A DNA stretch of 64,000 bases, from NCBI GenBank assembly GCA_930367215.1, contig OV884059.1:230639803-230703802 (forward strand). The letters run 5' to 3'. The notes under the pieces were generated by a model. It was not told where the DNA came from, made no database searches, and saw only the letters and a program-made list of their open reading frames with translations. The translations under genes and the position numbers were made by a program. Below are positions 11,436-22,477 of this stretch, in pieces. The stretch is from Pollenia angustigena. Taxonomy: Eukaryota; Arthropoda; Insecta; Diptera; Polleniidae. The first letter of the stretch is position 1; every line of letters starts with the position of its first letter.

Positions 11436-12209
11436 AACTGGAGGTAAACACCACGCGTAACACGCCTTTTCGCTGCATACGAAGCTGTCAAAAAAGTAGA
11501 ACCTCTGTAGTAATATCCCTGCAGGAAATGTCACTAGTGAATCTGTACTGATTCACTATTGACACAGTCACCAGTACTAGTGACTTATTATACCCCAGGC
11601 AATTTTATTTACAATAGACATTTAACATGTGCGTGTCATTTAAAATCTACTACTGACGTTGGTACTACTGACTACGTACTGACTAGGTAGTTCCTTTGGG
11701 AACATATGTAGACATTGGAACCAGAGAATCGCTAGTACATTTTAGTAAAAGTAGTCTACACTTTTTGTAAGAATACGAAATCATAACAATCTTTTTTTAT
11801 TATTTCTTCAACTTTTATAGGAATTGTACTTTCCAGTTGTTTTTAATAAAATCTTTTTCGTTTTAAAGCCAAATATAATGACAAATGTAATGTAGTGTAG
11901 ACAACTTGTGGACAATGTCACCAATATAGTCGACAAAACTGGTGACTTGGAGACACTTGCATCCAGGTTTCCTTCAGGGATGTAACAAGTTACATACACA
12001 AAAGCGTAGAATGCAATGAGGCGTTAAAGTAGGTTTTATTTCTACTTTTGTAAGCATCACAGGCAGCGTTTGACAAAAGAAATTTTATTTTTACTTGTGG
12101 TGATGCCGCATAAAAAGCCTTACATGTAACTTAAAGCGTATAACGCAATTAATATATAAAAACCATGCAATGCGTAAATGCGAACACACGTGGTGAGGAT
12201 CTCCAGCTT
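11436..12209. mobile_element. TIR element with CTGGAGGT ends, copy 1
   Basis: The left end reads AACTGGAGGTAAACACCACG and the right end reads CGTGGTGAGGATCTCCAGCTT, an imperfect inverted repeat of about 20 bp. The better-preserved copy 2 is at 47004-47580. The interiors share GTAAGTTACATGCACAAAAGCG-type and TACTTTTGTAAGC blocks. This copy is longer because a second element (11516-11980) sits inside it. It has no ORF of note. Confidence 0.7.
11516..11980. mobile_element. Nested TIR element TCCCTGCAGGAAA
   Basis: TCCCTGCAGGAAA at the left and TTTCCTTCAGGGA at the right are inverted repeats. The segment is absent from the homologous position of the copy at 47004, which supports an insertion. 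The flanks GTAGTAAT / GTAACAAG resemble each other only weakly, so I do not call a target duplication. Near the left end GTCACTAGTGA-like motifs repeat. It is non-coding. Confidence 0.6.
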
Positions 12210-12256
12210 CTTGTGGAAAAACTAACTTTCTTGTCGAAAAGAGTCACTCTTTTTTT

Positions 12257-12760
12257 AAAACCTTTTCTTTAGCTTCACTTCGGAAAATCAAATCTTGTTA
12301 CAGTTAATTTAACCGCCTTATACTCAATGCAAATGGATAAAACTTTGCAGGCATACATATTCCCGATGACAATTCACGAATACATGGGCATAGCCGGGAT
12401 CAAATCTAGGGGGGGGAGCAAAAATTGTTTTGTTTTTTTGGTAAAATGCTTTTTTGACCGCCTTTTACTCAATGCAAATGGATGAAACTTTGCAGGCATA
12501 CATATTCCCGATGACAATACACGAATACATGGGCGCAGTCGGGATAAAATGTAGGGGGGGCGTGCAAAACTGCTTAAAACCTTTTCTTTAGCTTTACTTC
12601 GGAAAATCAAATCTTGTAACGTTAATTTAACCGCCTTATACTCAATGCCAATGGATGAAACTTTTCAGGCATACATATTCCCGATGACAATACACGAATA
12701 CATGGGCGTAGCCAGGATAAAATCCTGGGGGAGGGCAAAATTTGTTTTAAATGTTCTTTT
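12257..12760. repeat. Tandem repeat, about 150-320 bp units
   Basis: The block CCGCCTTATACTCAATGCAA recurs at about 12313, 12458 and 12631, each followed by GGCATACATATTCCCGATGA and a G-run such as TAGGGGGGG. A longer unit that starts AAAACCTTTTCTTTAGCTT occurs at 12257 and 12576. Short ORFs here only reflect the repetition. Confidence 0.75.
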
Positions 12761-13737
12761 TAAAGAAAAGCGTTTTTTAAAAAATTTTTTTTTAAATGTT
12801 CTTATTTCGTTTTTCTCAAGGACGGGTTATAGTCATTTTAGTGAACACTGCATTCATTCCGAAACATGTATTTATATTCCCATACAAATATCAACAAAAT
12901 GTCTTCCATTTTGAACTCCTCCGAAACGGCTTGATCGATTTTTATGAAATTTTGTATGTGTATTTGTTAGGTTTGAGAATAGGTCGTAGAGTATATTTTA
13001 TATAACTAGAGGGTGCAAAATATTGCAGTATGGGTAAAAGCTCCCACTCCCCAATCTTCTAAACTTATCAACCGGTTTTCTTAAAATTTGGCATGCAGAC
13101 AATGTAACATCTGACAGAGAATAGGGAAAAGGGTGTGAAATAGCGAAAGAGGGCTAAAAGCTCCCCCTCCCTATATCTTCTTAGCTAATCAATTAATTTT
13201 CATGAAATTGGGTAGGCAAATAGGGCAACATCTGGAAAGAACTGGAGCCTATAATATTTGGCTAGCAGACACTGTTACATCTGAAAGAAATAAGTTATGT
13301 GGCAAAACAACGTTTGACGGGCCAAATACTAGATTTTATAAAAATGTTGAAAGCAAAATAATTAATCAATGAAAAAATGTGCCAAGAGCATAATGTTATT
13401 ATTATTATTCTTTGCATTTTTAATAGTTTTTAGTGTTAATATTTTTTCTCATCCCATTTTTTTTCGTGAGTTTTTTTGAAAGTTTAAAGCGGGAACTTTT
13501 CCAACAAAAATGTAACAGACACGCTTTGTTTGTAAATTGGCGAGTAATTTTCTTACGTGACAGCTTGTACTCGCCAAAAAAGTTGCAGACACAGTTTAGT
13601 GAGAAAAACAGCTGTTTGTTTCAATATATGGCATTTTTGTTTCATTTCACACGCGAGAGTTGCAGACATGGGCATTGAATAGAAATTAAAAAAAAATAAA
13701 TAAATATTTTTTCTTTTATTCACAGGGTTATTAATTA
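12761..13737. other. Decayed repeat then plain AT-rich DNA
   Basis: From about 12910 to 13260 diverged pieces repeat, for example AAAAGCTCCCNCTCCC near 13038 and 13158 and TTTTATGAAATT-like stretches. These look like the remains of a transposable element that I cannot classify. From 13260 to 13737 I see nothing. Confidence 0.4.
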
Positions 13738-14100
13738 ATTAAAAACTTTTTCTGCTGACAAATCTGGCAAACGCAATTTCCCATTAATATTCGAATATCT
13801 GGAAATTATTCGGTACCAAAAAGTTTGACTTAAAAGTGAGATTGTGTCGCGGGTAGTGGCTTCATTCTGCTGAAACCACATCTCAGGTCTGTTTTCACGA
13901 GCATGACGTAAACAATTTTCTATCATAAGTTGATACCATTCTCCATTTACGGTTTCAGCACTTCCATATTGATTTTCGAAGAGGCAAGGTCCAATGATAT
14001 TTACAGATGTAATGCCACACCATATTTTACACCTAATGGAGTGCATTTGGCGTTGCTTATTAACAAAGCCAAATAAATATGAGCTTCGTCACTCATAAGG
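13738..14100 (-). pseudogene. Mariner transposase relic
   Basis: On the minus strand, decayed transposase is readable. SDEAH (first catalytic Asp context) is near 14085, then IWCGITSVNIIGP, a TVNGEWYQLMIEN block, and PEMWFQQNEA, in which the second catalytic Asp of the usual FQQDGA has become Asn. The C-terminal RIISRYSNINGKLRLPDLS replaces the usual NWPPRSPDLS. A frameshift separates the first block from the rest. About one third of a transposase remains, with no inverted repeats identified. Confidence 0.7.
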
Positions 14101-15700
14101 GGTATGAATAAAATATATTTTTGCTGCAAATAGTCAGCTAATAAAATATGACCTGCTTGTCAGCTTTAAAAAATATGACATTTAAGTGGAAAATGCAAAA
14201 TATAAAAATAATTATTGTCTACAAGAAGCCATAGTTTTTATTAAAATTGAGATTTTGTTACAGAAACTAAAAGAAAAAGTGTGTTTTTAGATCAAAATCG
14301 ATTGCAGAATTAAATTAAAATTATGTATTTAGAAGAGACTTTAGAAATATGGTTTCCAAATTAATATTTTTTAAGTCATTGAAAGGAAATGCAAAACAAT
14401 TATGATGTCATGAACCCCTTTTGAGACAAATGATAACAGGGAGATTTAACTAAATCAATTTCTTTTATGTGATTATGACTTTTTTATTTATTAAAGGGCT
14501 TTTAGTAAATTTTTCACAAAAAGCGAGTTTTTATCAAAAAAAACAATATTTAAGAGAGAGAATGAGAATTTCCGAATCTTCCGAAAAACGAAAGTTAAAG
14601 TTAAGAACTTGCATTGATGTGAACCTGTTTAAAGTACAACTTACTTGAAAATTGAAATCTGGTCTTAATTTTTTGCAATAAAATTAATACACGAAAGGCA
14701 CTTACCTGGAAAGAAATAAAATAAGGAATCTTTTAAAATAATTAACATAAAAACTTAACTAAAATTTTAAATTTAAATGTCTATTTTTCTCTACATAAAA
14801 AATTAATTTTTATGTTTTTTTTTTATAAATAATTCGACCAGAAAGCTTAAATTTTACTGAGACCTTGATAAGACTCACATAAATCAATGATTTTGATATG
14901 CACACACACACACACACACTTAACAAATTCAAGGACATTATTTAACAAGTGCATCCTTTTGCACAGGAAAACAAGCAACACAGCAACAAAATAAGAAAAA
15001 AAAAATTTAGTAAATTTTACAAAAAAAAAACCAGGTTGCACACAAATACACAGAAAGAGAGAACGAAGTCGTAAAAATGTTCAACGATACTTTATTAATT
15101 TATTTAAGCCACAGATCCACCTGGGTAACTAAATATCTGCATTTGTAAGAGTAAGTAACTATTCATGTAGTTGGAATCTGTTTTATTTAAGAATGAAAGG
15201 AAAAACCTTCGAAAAAGATACACAACTAACCTTGAATGTTAATTAAATATTTGAAAACTCACACAAACACACACACACACATATGATTGTAACAGAAAAT
15301 GGAAACTAAAAAAAAAACAAAGAAGTTTGGGTGTCTTTCTAGGGCCGACACTTAATATTTTAAACAAAAGTTTTTTTCTAAACAAATAATTTTCTAAAAC
15401 CCTGGCACAATTTTCTAAAAGCAAAAACAAAAAGCACCAGCAAACGGAAGTTGTTGTTGGAAAAAAACTCATAAAAACCAAAACCATTTTAAATAAATTT
15501 TACTGACAACTAAAATTTAGATCAATAAAGCAAAACAACTATCCAGCAACAATTTATAAAAAAAATACATTCATTTTGGTTAAAATAATTTAAAAATAAA
15601 ACAAATTCATGAATTTGGGCAGAAATAGTAGAAAACAACAAAATAAATGAAAGATACTAAATATGTACACCGAACAGTGAGTTGGAAAATTAAAGTTACT
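14101..15700. other. Non-coding stretch with CA microsatellites
   Basis: I see no gene. (CA)n runs occur at about 14899-14918 and 15263-15280. Minus-strand ORFs crossing them are repeats in translation (VCVCV) and not genes. Confidence 0.5.
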
Positions 15701-15843
15701 CTTGTGAAAAAAGTGAATAATTTTGTGAAAAAATGAAATTTTATGAAAAAAGTGAATTTTTGTGAAAAAAGGGAATTTTTGTGAAAAAAGTGAATTTTTG
15801 TGAAAAAAGTAAATTTTTATGGAAAAAGTGACTTTCAATGAAA
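15701..15843. repeat. GTGAAAAAAGTGAATTTTT minisatellite, part 1
   Basis: About eight diverged copies of an 18-20 bp unit of the form GTGAAAAAAGTGAATTTTT. The same array continues at 17679-17857 and 18978-19292, so it was probably one block later split by two insertions. Minus-strand ORFs rich in FFHK and FSQK are translations of the repeat. Confidence 0.85.
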
Positions 15844-17676
15844 AACAAGTTAGAGTGATATATTCGGCTGTGCCGAATCTTTGATACCCTCCACCGACAG
15901 TTCGAATGTTTAAGGTGTAATATCTGCATGATGTTATTATTATCTTAAACTGCGATGATTTGTTATTAATTATGGTTTTAGGCGACTAAACTGTTTTCCG
16001 GTAATAGGGTTTATATGGGGCCTAGGTTAAATTATCAACCGATTTTCACGTCATTTCTAGTCATTTCTAGTCCTTTAAAACTGTGACGTTCCAATTTCTG
16101 TTATGATAGCATTATTAATTATGGTTTTAGGTGTACTAAACTGTTTTCCGGGAGTAGGGTTTCTATGAGGCCTAGTGTAAATTATGTACCGATCGTCACG
16201 AAATTTCACAGTGTTATTTCTAGTCCTTTACAACTGTGACGTACCAATTTCTGTTATGATAGCATTATTAATTATGGTTTTAGGTGTACTAAACTGTTTT
16301 CCGGGAGTAGGGTTTCTATGAGGCCTAGTGTAAATTATGTACCGATCGTCACGAAATTTCACAGTGTTATTTCTAGTCCTTTACAACTGTGACGTACCAA
16401 TTTCTGTTATGATAGCATTATTAATTATGGTTTTAGGTGTACTAAACTGTTTTCCGGGAGTAGGGTTTCTATGGGGCCTAGGGTAAGTTATGCACCGATC
16501 TTCACGAAATTTCACAGTATCATTAATAGTCCTATAAAACTGTGACGAGCCAAAATTTGTTATGATTGCATTATTTTTTACGGTTTTAGGCGTACTAAAC
16601 TGTTTCCGGTAGTAGGGTTTATACGGGGCCTAGGGTAAATTATGGACCGATCGTCACGAAATTTCACAGTATCATTTATAGTCCTATAAAACTGTGACGT
16701 ATTAATTTCTGTTATGATAGCATTATTAATTATGGTTTTAGGCGCACAAAACTGTTTTCCGGGAGTAGGGTTTATATGGGGCCTAAGGTAAATTATGGAC
16801 CGATCGTCACATTTCACAGTATCATTTATAGTCCTATAAAACTATGACGTACCAATTTCTGTTATGATAGCATTATTAATTATGGTTTTAGGCGTACTAA
16901 ACTGTTTTCCGGTAGTAGGGTTTATATGGGGCCTAAGGTAAATTACGGACCGGTCGTCACGAAATTTCACAGTGTTATTTCTAGTCCCTTAAAACTGTGA
17001 CGTACCAATTTCTGTTATGATAGCATTATTAATTATGGTTTTAGGTGTACTAAACCGGTTTCCGGGAGTAGGGTTTCTATGAGGCCTATGGTAAATTATG
17101 TACCGATCTTCACGAAATTTCACAGTATCATTTATAGTCCTATTAAACTGTGACGACCCAAAATTTGTTATGATTGCATTATTTTTTACGGTTTAAGGTG
17201 TACTAAACTGTTTTCCGGGAGTAGTGTTTATATGGGGCCTAGGGTAAATTATGGACGAATCTTCACGAAATTTAATAGCGTGATTTCCAGTCAAATAAAA
17301 CAAATTTTTGCAAAATCTTATCTCATTCCGTGCCTTGTTCCAGCATTTATGTTATTTTTTGTAACAAAATTATCAAGGTGGTGGTTCCACATTTTGATTC
17401 ATAGCTCTGGTCCTACTGAACCGATTTTGCTGGATTTTAATCCCAAACTGCTTAGGATAACTACAAGCAATTTGGCACCAAGTTTGTTAATTCCTTTTGA
17501 GTTTTTCGACGGACAGACGGACAGACAGACGGACATGGCTAAATCGACTTATAATTACTCAAGGACCCAGAATATATATACTTTATGTTGTCTGAGATGA
17601 ATAATAAAAAAGTTTCACACGGAATGACAAACTTAATATACCTTCTTCACAACTAATTGTGGTGGAGGGTATAAAA
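15844..17676 (+). mobile_element. ACAAGT...GGGTATAAAA element, type 1, copy B
   Basis: It has the same ends as copy A (ACAAGTTAGAGTG, ATTCGGCTGTGCCGAAT hairpin, ATACCCTCCACC, and right-hand GGTGGAGGGTATAAAA). The interior holds about nine tandem units of roughly 152 bp from 15960 to 17220. Two units, 16101-16253 and 16254-16406, appear identical over 153 bp. CAGACGGACA repeats follow near 17510. It interrupts the GTGAAAAAAG minisatellite. It has no coding capacity; Helentron-like status is an inference. Confidence 0.8.
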
Positions 17677-17678
17677 AT

Positions 17679-17857
17679 ACTTTTATAGAAAAAGTGACTT
17701 TTTATGAAATAAGCGAATTTTTGTGAAAAAGGTGAATTTTTGTGAAAAAAGTGAATTTTTAGGGAAAAAGTGACTTTTTATGGAAGAAGTGACTTTTTAT
17801 GAAAAAAGGGAGTTTTTATAGAAAAAGTGACTTTTTATGAAAGTGATGGAAAAAGTG
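17679..17857. repeat. GTGACTTTTTATG minisatellite, part 2
   Basis: Continuation of the array at 15701-15843, here mostly AAAAAGTGACTTTTTATG units. It ends with GTGATGGAAAAAGTG (17843-17857), which is repeated with one mismatch at 18978-18992 on the far side of the LINE insertion. Confidence 0.85.
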
Positions 17858-18977
17858 TTTTTTTTTTTAATTTCTTTTTATTATTGAATCTTCCTCATCG
17901 AAATTTACAATATGTATTCGAATCTTAATTCCACTTGTTGTTTATTAGTTGTTCCCAATGTTACCACTAACTGCTGTATTCAAATTTTGAAAATGTCTTC
18001 TAGTTAGCCTCAAAGTATCGGTTCTTTTAAGCCTTTTTAGATTTTGGAACTGAAGCAGACCCCGAACGAGGTAGTTAGGGTGGGCCATTAGTTCATCTAT
18101 GTAGCTAATTGAATATTTTTTAATTTCCTTCTGGATTGTGAAGACGTTGAGATCTCTGTGGATAATATCATTACGTATATACCATGGGGCGCAGACAATT
18201 TGTCGTGATATTCTAGACTGTCCTCTTTGATGCTTTCGGATGTTTGATGCGCATGCAGTACCCCATAATTGGATGCCATATGTCCATATTGGTTTTATGA
18301 TGGACTTGTATAAGGGAATTTTGTTGTCAAAAGACAAGTTTGAGTTTCGACCTAGGAGCAAATGTAGTTGAGCAGCTTTAAGTTTCATAGCCGTTGTTTT
18401 CGCTTCAATATGACGTGACCAGGGGTCAAATTATGGCAGTCGTGATCGAATACTTTTTCGATTCGAAAGCAATTTTATTTCAGTCGATACTGACCGATTG
18501 GTTTTTATTTTTTCAGTGTTGTAAAAACTAAATAAATGCTCTACAACACTAAAAAAATAGTTTCGATCCGTTTAGTATGGACAGAAAGAATAACAAAAAA
18601 ATTGCTTTCGAATCGAAACAGTATTCGATCACGACTGCCATAATTTGCCCCCAGGTCAATCGACTATCTATATAAATTCCCAAGTATTTGACATAATTTT
18701 CTACCGGAACCCTAACGTTATTTATTTTGACTGCTGGCACGTTTGTCTTCGGAGAGTGAAAGTTAAGTAAGCACATTTGTCCAACCAGGCCTCTAGTTCG
18801 TTGATGTGAGGCTGTAGATTTTGCGATGCGACTTTTGGGTCATAGTTAACGCTAATAAAATCCTGTGCCGTCTGCAAATGTAGAGGTATGCGTGCTCAGG
18901 TTTGTTGCCATATCCGCTGTGTATATTATATATAGTAGCGGTCCTAATATGCTGCCTTGGGGACATCAGCAGTAATT
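17858..18977 (-). mobile_element. Jockey-like LINE, 5'-truncated, with poly-A tail
   Basis: The minus strand encodes the end of a reverse transcriptase: VPQGSILGPLLY, then STFADGTGF, where the catalytic FADD/YADD motif has become FADG. Further along are VKYLGIYIDSRLTW, SRHIEAKTTAMKLKAAQ, WTYGIQLWG and a C-terminus ending GNIGNN and a stop. The frame runs RLTW/SRHI if the MITE at 18423-18651 is removed, which proves the interruption. The 3' end has an A-rich tail (about 17858-17890). GTGATGGAAAAAGTG / GTGATGGATAAAGTG on either side is a 15-bp target duplication with one mismatch. It is dead: truncated, with stops upstream of the YLG block. Confidence 0.85.
18423..18651. mobile_element. Harbinger-like MITE (GGGTCAAATT tip), copy 3
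   Basis: The tip GGGTCAAATTATGGCAGTCG is mirrored at the right (CGACTGCCATAATTTGCCCC), with further pairing of TTCGATTCGAAAGCAAT. CAG flanks both sides (18420-18422 and 18652-18654). The restored target is GACCAGGTC, a palindrome centred on CWG. It splits a LINE frame and has no coding capacity. It is a sister of 2568-2795. Confidence 0.8.
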
Positions 18978-19292
18978 GTGATGGATAAAGTGACTTTTTA
19001 TGGAATAAGTGAGTTTTTATGGAAAAATTGAGTTTTTATGGAGAAAGTGACTTTTTATGAAAAAAGTGACTTTCTATGAAAAAAATTACTTTCTTATGAA
19101 AAAAGTGACTTTTTATGAAGAAGTGACTTTTTATGAAGAAGTGACTTTTTATGAAACAAAGTGACTTTTTATGAAAAAAGTGACTTTTTGTGAAAGAAGT
19201 GAAATTTTGTGATATGAAGTGAATTTTTGTGAAAAAAGTAAAGTTTTGTGAAAAAAGTGAATTTTTGTGAAAAAGTGACTTTTTGTGAAAGG
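18978..19292. repeat. GTGACTTTTTATG minisatellite, part 3
   Basis: About sixteen units of AAAAAGTGACTTTTTATG type, changing to GTGAATTTTTGTG towards 19200-19290. The minus-strand ORF here (FFHKKSHF repeats) is a reading of the array, not a gene. Confidence 0.85.
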
Positions 19293-19394
19293 TAAGCTTC
19301 TCATGTTTGTTAATATGATTTTTCAAAAAATTGAGGTATCATTTAAATTTTAATAAAAAACAAGAGTTTTTTTTTTTGAGATATTAAGAATTTA

Positions 19395-19700
19395 TTGTAC
19401 AGTTTATTGCAAATATGTTCCGCTGACCCCTACACTGGCTCGGCGGGCTCCCTCCCAATATTTTACTAAAATTCTCAATCACGTTTTTGAGTTAACTGTT
19501 GTCAATGGTTGATATCTGCTGTTGTTTTTAAAGCTCTTGAACTGTTGTAGGTTTTTTATCCACGAAAAAAAATTTTCTTTCAAAATATCCATATTGTTTC
19601 GCTAGCTGTATGGCAATTGGCACCATCCACATATTTTCTACGTTCAAATCATAAATTTTCCGCCACAAAAGGCTTCGGATCATTACACTGTAGCGACTTC
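19395..19700 (-). pseudogene. Mariner transposase C-terminal relic
   Basis: The minus strand reads VDGANCHTASETI (close to the usual QDGATCHTA around the second Asp). After a deletion it reads VDKKPTTVQEL, QISTIDNS and NVIENFSK, which fit the end of a mariner transposase. Frames shift and stops occur. This is a decayed piece with no inverted repeats visible, and I am less sure of it than of the other mariner relics. Confidence 0.5.
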
Positions 19701-21322
19701 TATTCACCGATGATATCTCGAATTTGGACGCCCTTTATATATTTATGTATGTATATAAAAAAGATTTTACAATTAGACTTGCAAACAGACATGATTGGAA
19801 AGAAATCGTATAAATACCGCCATATTTGTGAAAAAAGTGACTATTTTTGTAATAAAACCTACTTTTTTGTAAAAAACTTTTCATTTCAACTGTAAATTCA
19901 TGTAAATAAATTGAAACAACAAAACAAAACACATTGTTTATTTTATTTAAATATAAAAAAAAAACTAAAACTATCCACTATTTAGACCACTGGTACTTGC
20001 AAAGGGAGACCATGACGTATTTACTCGAACTCTAAAAACCTTTTTGCAGCACACGAAACCATCGAGAGTATTTTTCTTTTTTTTTTTCGTTGAGGGGGAT
20101 TAAGTTTTAACAATTTTATTCGGGTATAAACCAAATTTGTTTTTTGTCAGTGTAAAGCCGTATTAAATTGCAAAAGAGAGAAAAGTGCAGTTCAGATATT
20201 TTTGTTTTGTTTTTTTTTTTTTTGTGGAACAGGAAAACGCCATTGGGATTTGGATTGGGGTAAACGTGTTTGTGATTTAAGTTTTGTTGTAGCAAAAATA
20301 GAGTTACAAACTTTTATTGTTGTGGGTATTAAAGGTTTGTTATTGTTATTGTAAGTGCTGCTCCACTAAATATTTTAGAATTTCGAATATAAATTTTGAA
20401 TATTTGTTAAAGTAAATTGTGTGCAAACGTGTATGCATTTTTTCCAAGGCAAACAAAAAAAGAAACATATATTTGCGATATATTAAAATTTAGTACAGCC
20501 AAAAAAAAAACCAAAAAACACACACATTTTAAAAATACACACACGTTTTTGGGATTTGCATAAATACGTACTTTGATTTTGAGTGCAACAAAAATTTAAA
20601 CAGATTGTACCATTTACTTGGTACTTGTTTGTGGTTGCAAAAATCAATATTAATTTGCCTTTTTTTTCTATTTTTGCTCTGCCAATAAGAAGGAAAACAT
20701 TTTAATATTCAAAACATTTTTCGGTTTCTAATGTAAACACATACTAATTCAAATGTCTTTGTGTGAGTATGTATAAATAGATTTGTCGGTTTATTTGTGT
20801 TGGCATGAGTGTAGCACGTGTATTGTTGCAACAAATGAAAACATTTTCTTTAATGTCTTCCACTCCCAATTTATTTAACACCCAAAATCGTGAATGAAAT
20901 CTGTTACAAATCACTTAACATATAAAATAAACTTTGTTAACATCGAACGAGTATTTTTTGAAGCACGTTAACCCTGTTAATGAAAATAATCATTATTATC
21001 TTAACAGGGTAACCCTGCCTAAAATATGCACCGTTCGGTTTTAACTTAATTTAAACACACGAAGTTTCGTTACTCAGGTTGTGTTTAGAGAATAAAACGG
21101 TAAATAAGTTCGTGTGACGTAATGTTTTTCGTTTTCCGCGAGAATCTCTCGTGATCATGGTAACTTTGTATTTAAGTCACGTTTAAGGGAAAGCACTAAA
21201 AATTGCTTGTGTGGTCATGCTGATTAAGATTTTTAAAATTTGTGTAACATATGAACTAATTTATAACAGATTTCCGACTAACTTCTTCACTATTCGTGTA
21301 ACGGTTCAATCACTTGTGATTG
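19701..21322. other. AT-rich non-coding stretch
   Basis: I see no gene. One hairpin lies at 20967-21013 (GTTAACCCTGTTAA / TTAACAGGGTAAC around a 20-nt loop), possibly a remnant of a small palindromic element. Poly-T runs lie at 20087-20096 and 20212-20222. Confidence 0.5.
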
Positions 21323-21678
21323 CATGCAAAGAAAACACAATTTTTGATATGGTCACCTCTAACAAAACTATTTTCAACGAGAAATGTTTGAACATATCGT
21401 GGTTACTTGGACCATATTATGGTTTAACTAGTCCTACACAAAGTCACAACCATATTATGGTTACATTCGAACATGTCAGTTATTATTATTATTAACCAAA
21501 ACATGTTCGGAGTCATTCATAGTTGATTGAATACTGATAATGGGGGACTAATTTAACCATAATATGGTAGCTGGTAACAATGATTCGTTTAAAGTAATTA
21601 CACGATGTTTTAAATATTTTCTTTAAAAACGTTTTGTTAAAGGTGACCATGTCGAAAAAATGTGTTTTCTTTATGTGA
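21323..21678. mobile_element. TIR element with GCAAAGAAAACACA ends
   Basis: CATGCAAAGAAAACACA at the left pairs with TGTGTTTTCTTTATGTG at the right. The inverted similarity continues into GATATGGTCACCTCTAAC versus GTTAAAGGTGACCATG. The interior holds three copies of the near-palindrome ACCATATTATGGT (about 21411, 21450 and 21556). No coding sequence is seen. The tips resemble the CACGCAGAGAAAAAA element at 59767. Confidence 0.6.
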
Positions 21679-22351
21679 TCTTAAGCTATGAATTATCCTC
21701 GAACGGAAATTTCCAATAATGAGGGATATTATGTAGATTTACTGCCAATTTCACGATGTCAAAGGAAAGCTTTCTTTCGCACAAATACATTCGGAACAAA
21801 AACAAAGTTTTAAGAATTTGTTTTTGTTTAAAATGTAGTTGTGCGAAAGATGAGTTCTTTCGCATTTAGTGAAATAGCCAGTTAGTTACAAGACTTTAAT
21901 AAAGAGCAGATTTAATTTTTAATTAATTGTATCGATAAAAAGTTTATTTTCTATGGGAATTTTTTAAATATTCAGCCATGTTCTGAAAATCGAGTTCGAG
22001 TGAAATTAAAATCAAAGAAATTGTTAAAACTGCTTTAAATTGATTTCAAATTACCCTTAATCATAAAAATCAAACAAAATATTTTTGTATTTTGTATAAG
22101 ATAGACTCATAAAAGATTTCTACATGGTATTTTTTTGGCAAACAGGACATCGCACAATTGTCTAGGTCTAGGTCAATATCTGCAAAGAACCTTTGAACTG
22201 ATTAAACATAGTTTGGAACTTTTTTAGCGTTTATTAAACTTAAAATACAGATACTTTTCTACGTTATAAGAAATTAAGAATATAATCAGAGGAGTTTCAA
22301 GTTGTTGTTCCATCTTCTAATTTTTCCTACAGGATATTTTCCACATTTACT
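21679..22351. other. Non-coding stretch with one hairpin
   Basis: An inverted repeat CTTTCGCACAAATACATT / AATGTAGTTGTGCGAAAG (about 21770-21860) suggests a short MITE. Otherwise I see nothing. Confidence 0.45.
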
Positions 22352-22472
22352 TTTCCCCCCTATGCTTATCCCGAGAAGCTCTGCAGGAGGCCAGAGTCTC
22401 TGGCAGGAATCGAAACCGCAACCCCCTCACTGATAGCCTATCTCACTACCATCTAGTCTACTGGCTTCCACT
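22352..22472 (-). mobile_element. tRNA-like SINE (family 2), copy 1
   Basis: On the minus strand it reads AGTGGAAGCCAGTAGACTAG, then TGGTAG (A-box region), GGTTTCGATTCCTGCCAGAG (B-box region), AGACTCTGG, CTGCAGA and GATAAGCATAGGG. The same order occurs at 29058-29206 and 61062-61208. It adjoins the piggyBac relic near 22480. It is diverged and its tail is not a clean poly-A. Confidence 0.65.
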
Positions 22473-22477
22473 GCCTA

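Noticed and set aside
15590..19326. ORFs rich in FFHK/FSQK repeats, at first sight a repeat protein
   Set aside because: They are direct translations of the GTGAAAAAAG minisatellite.
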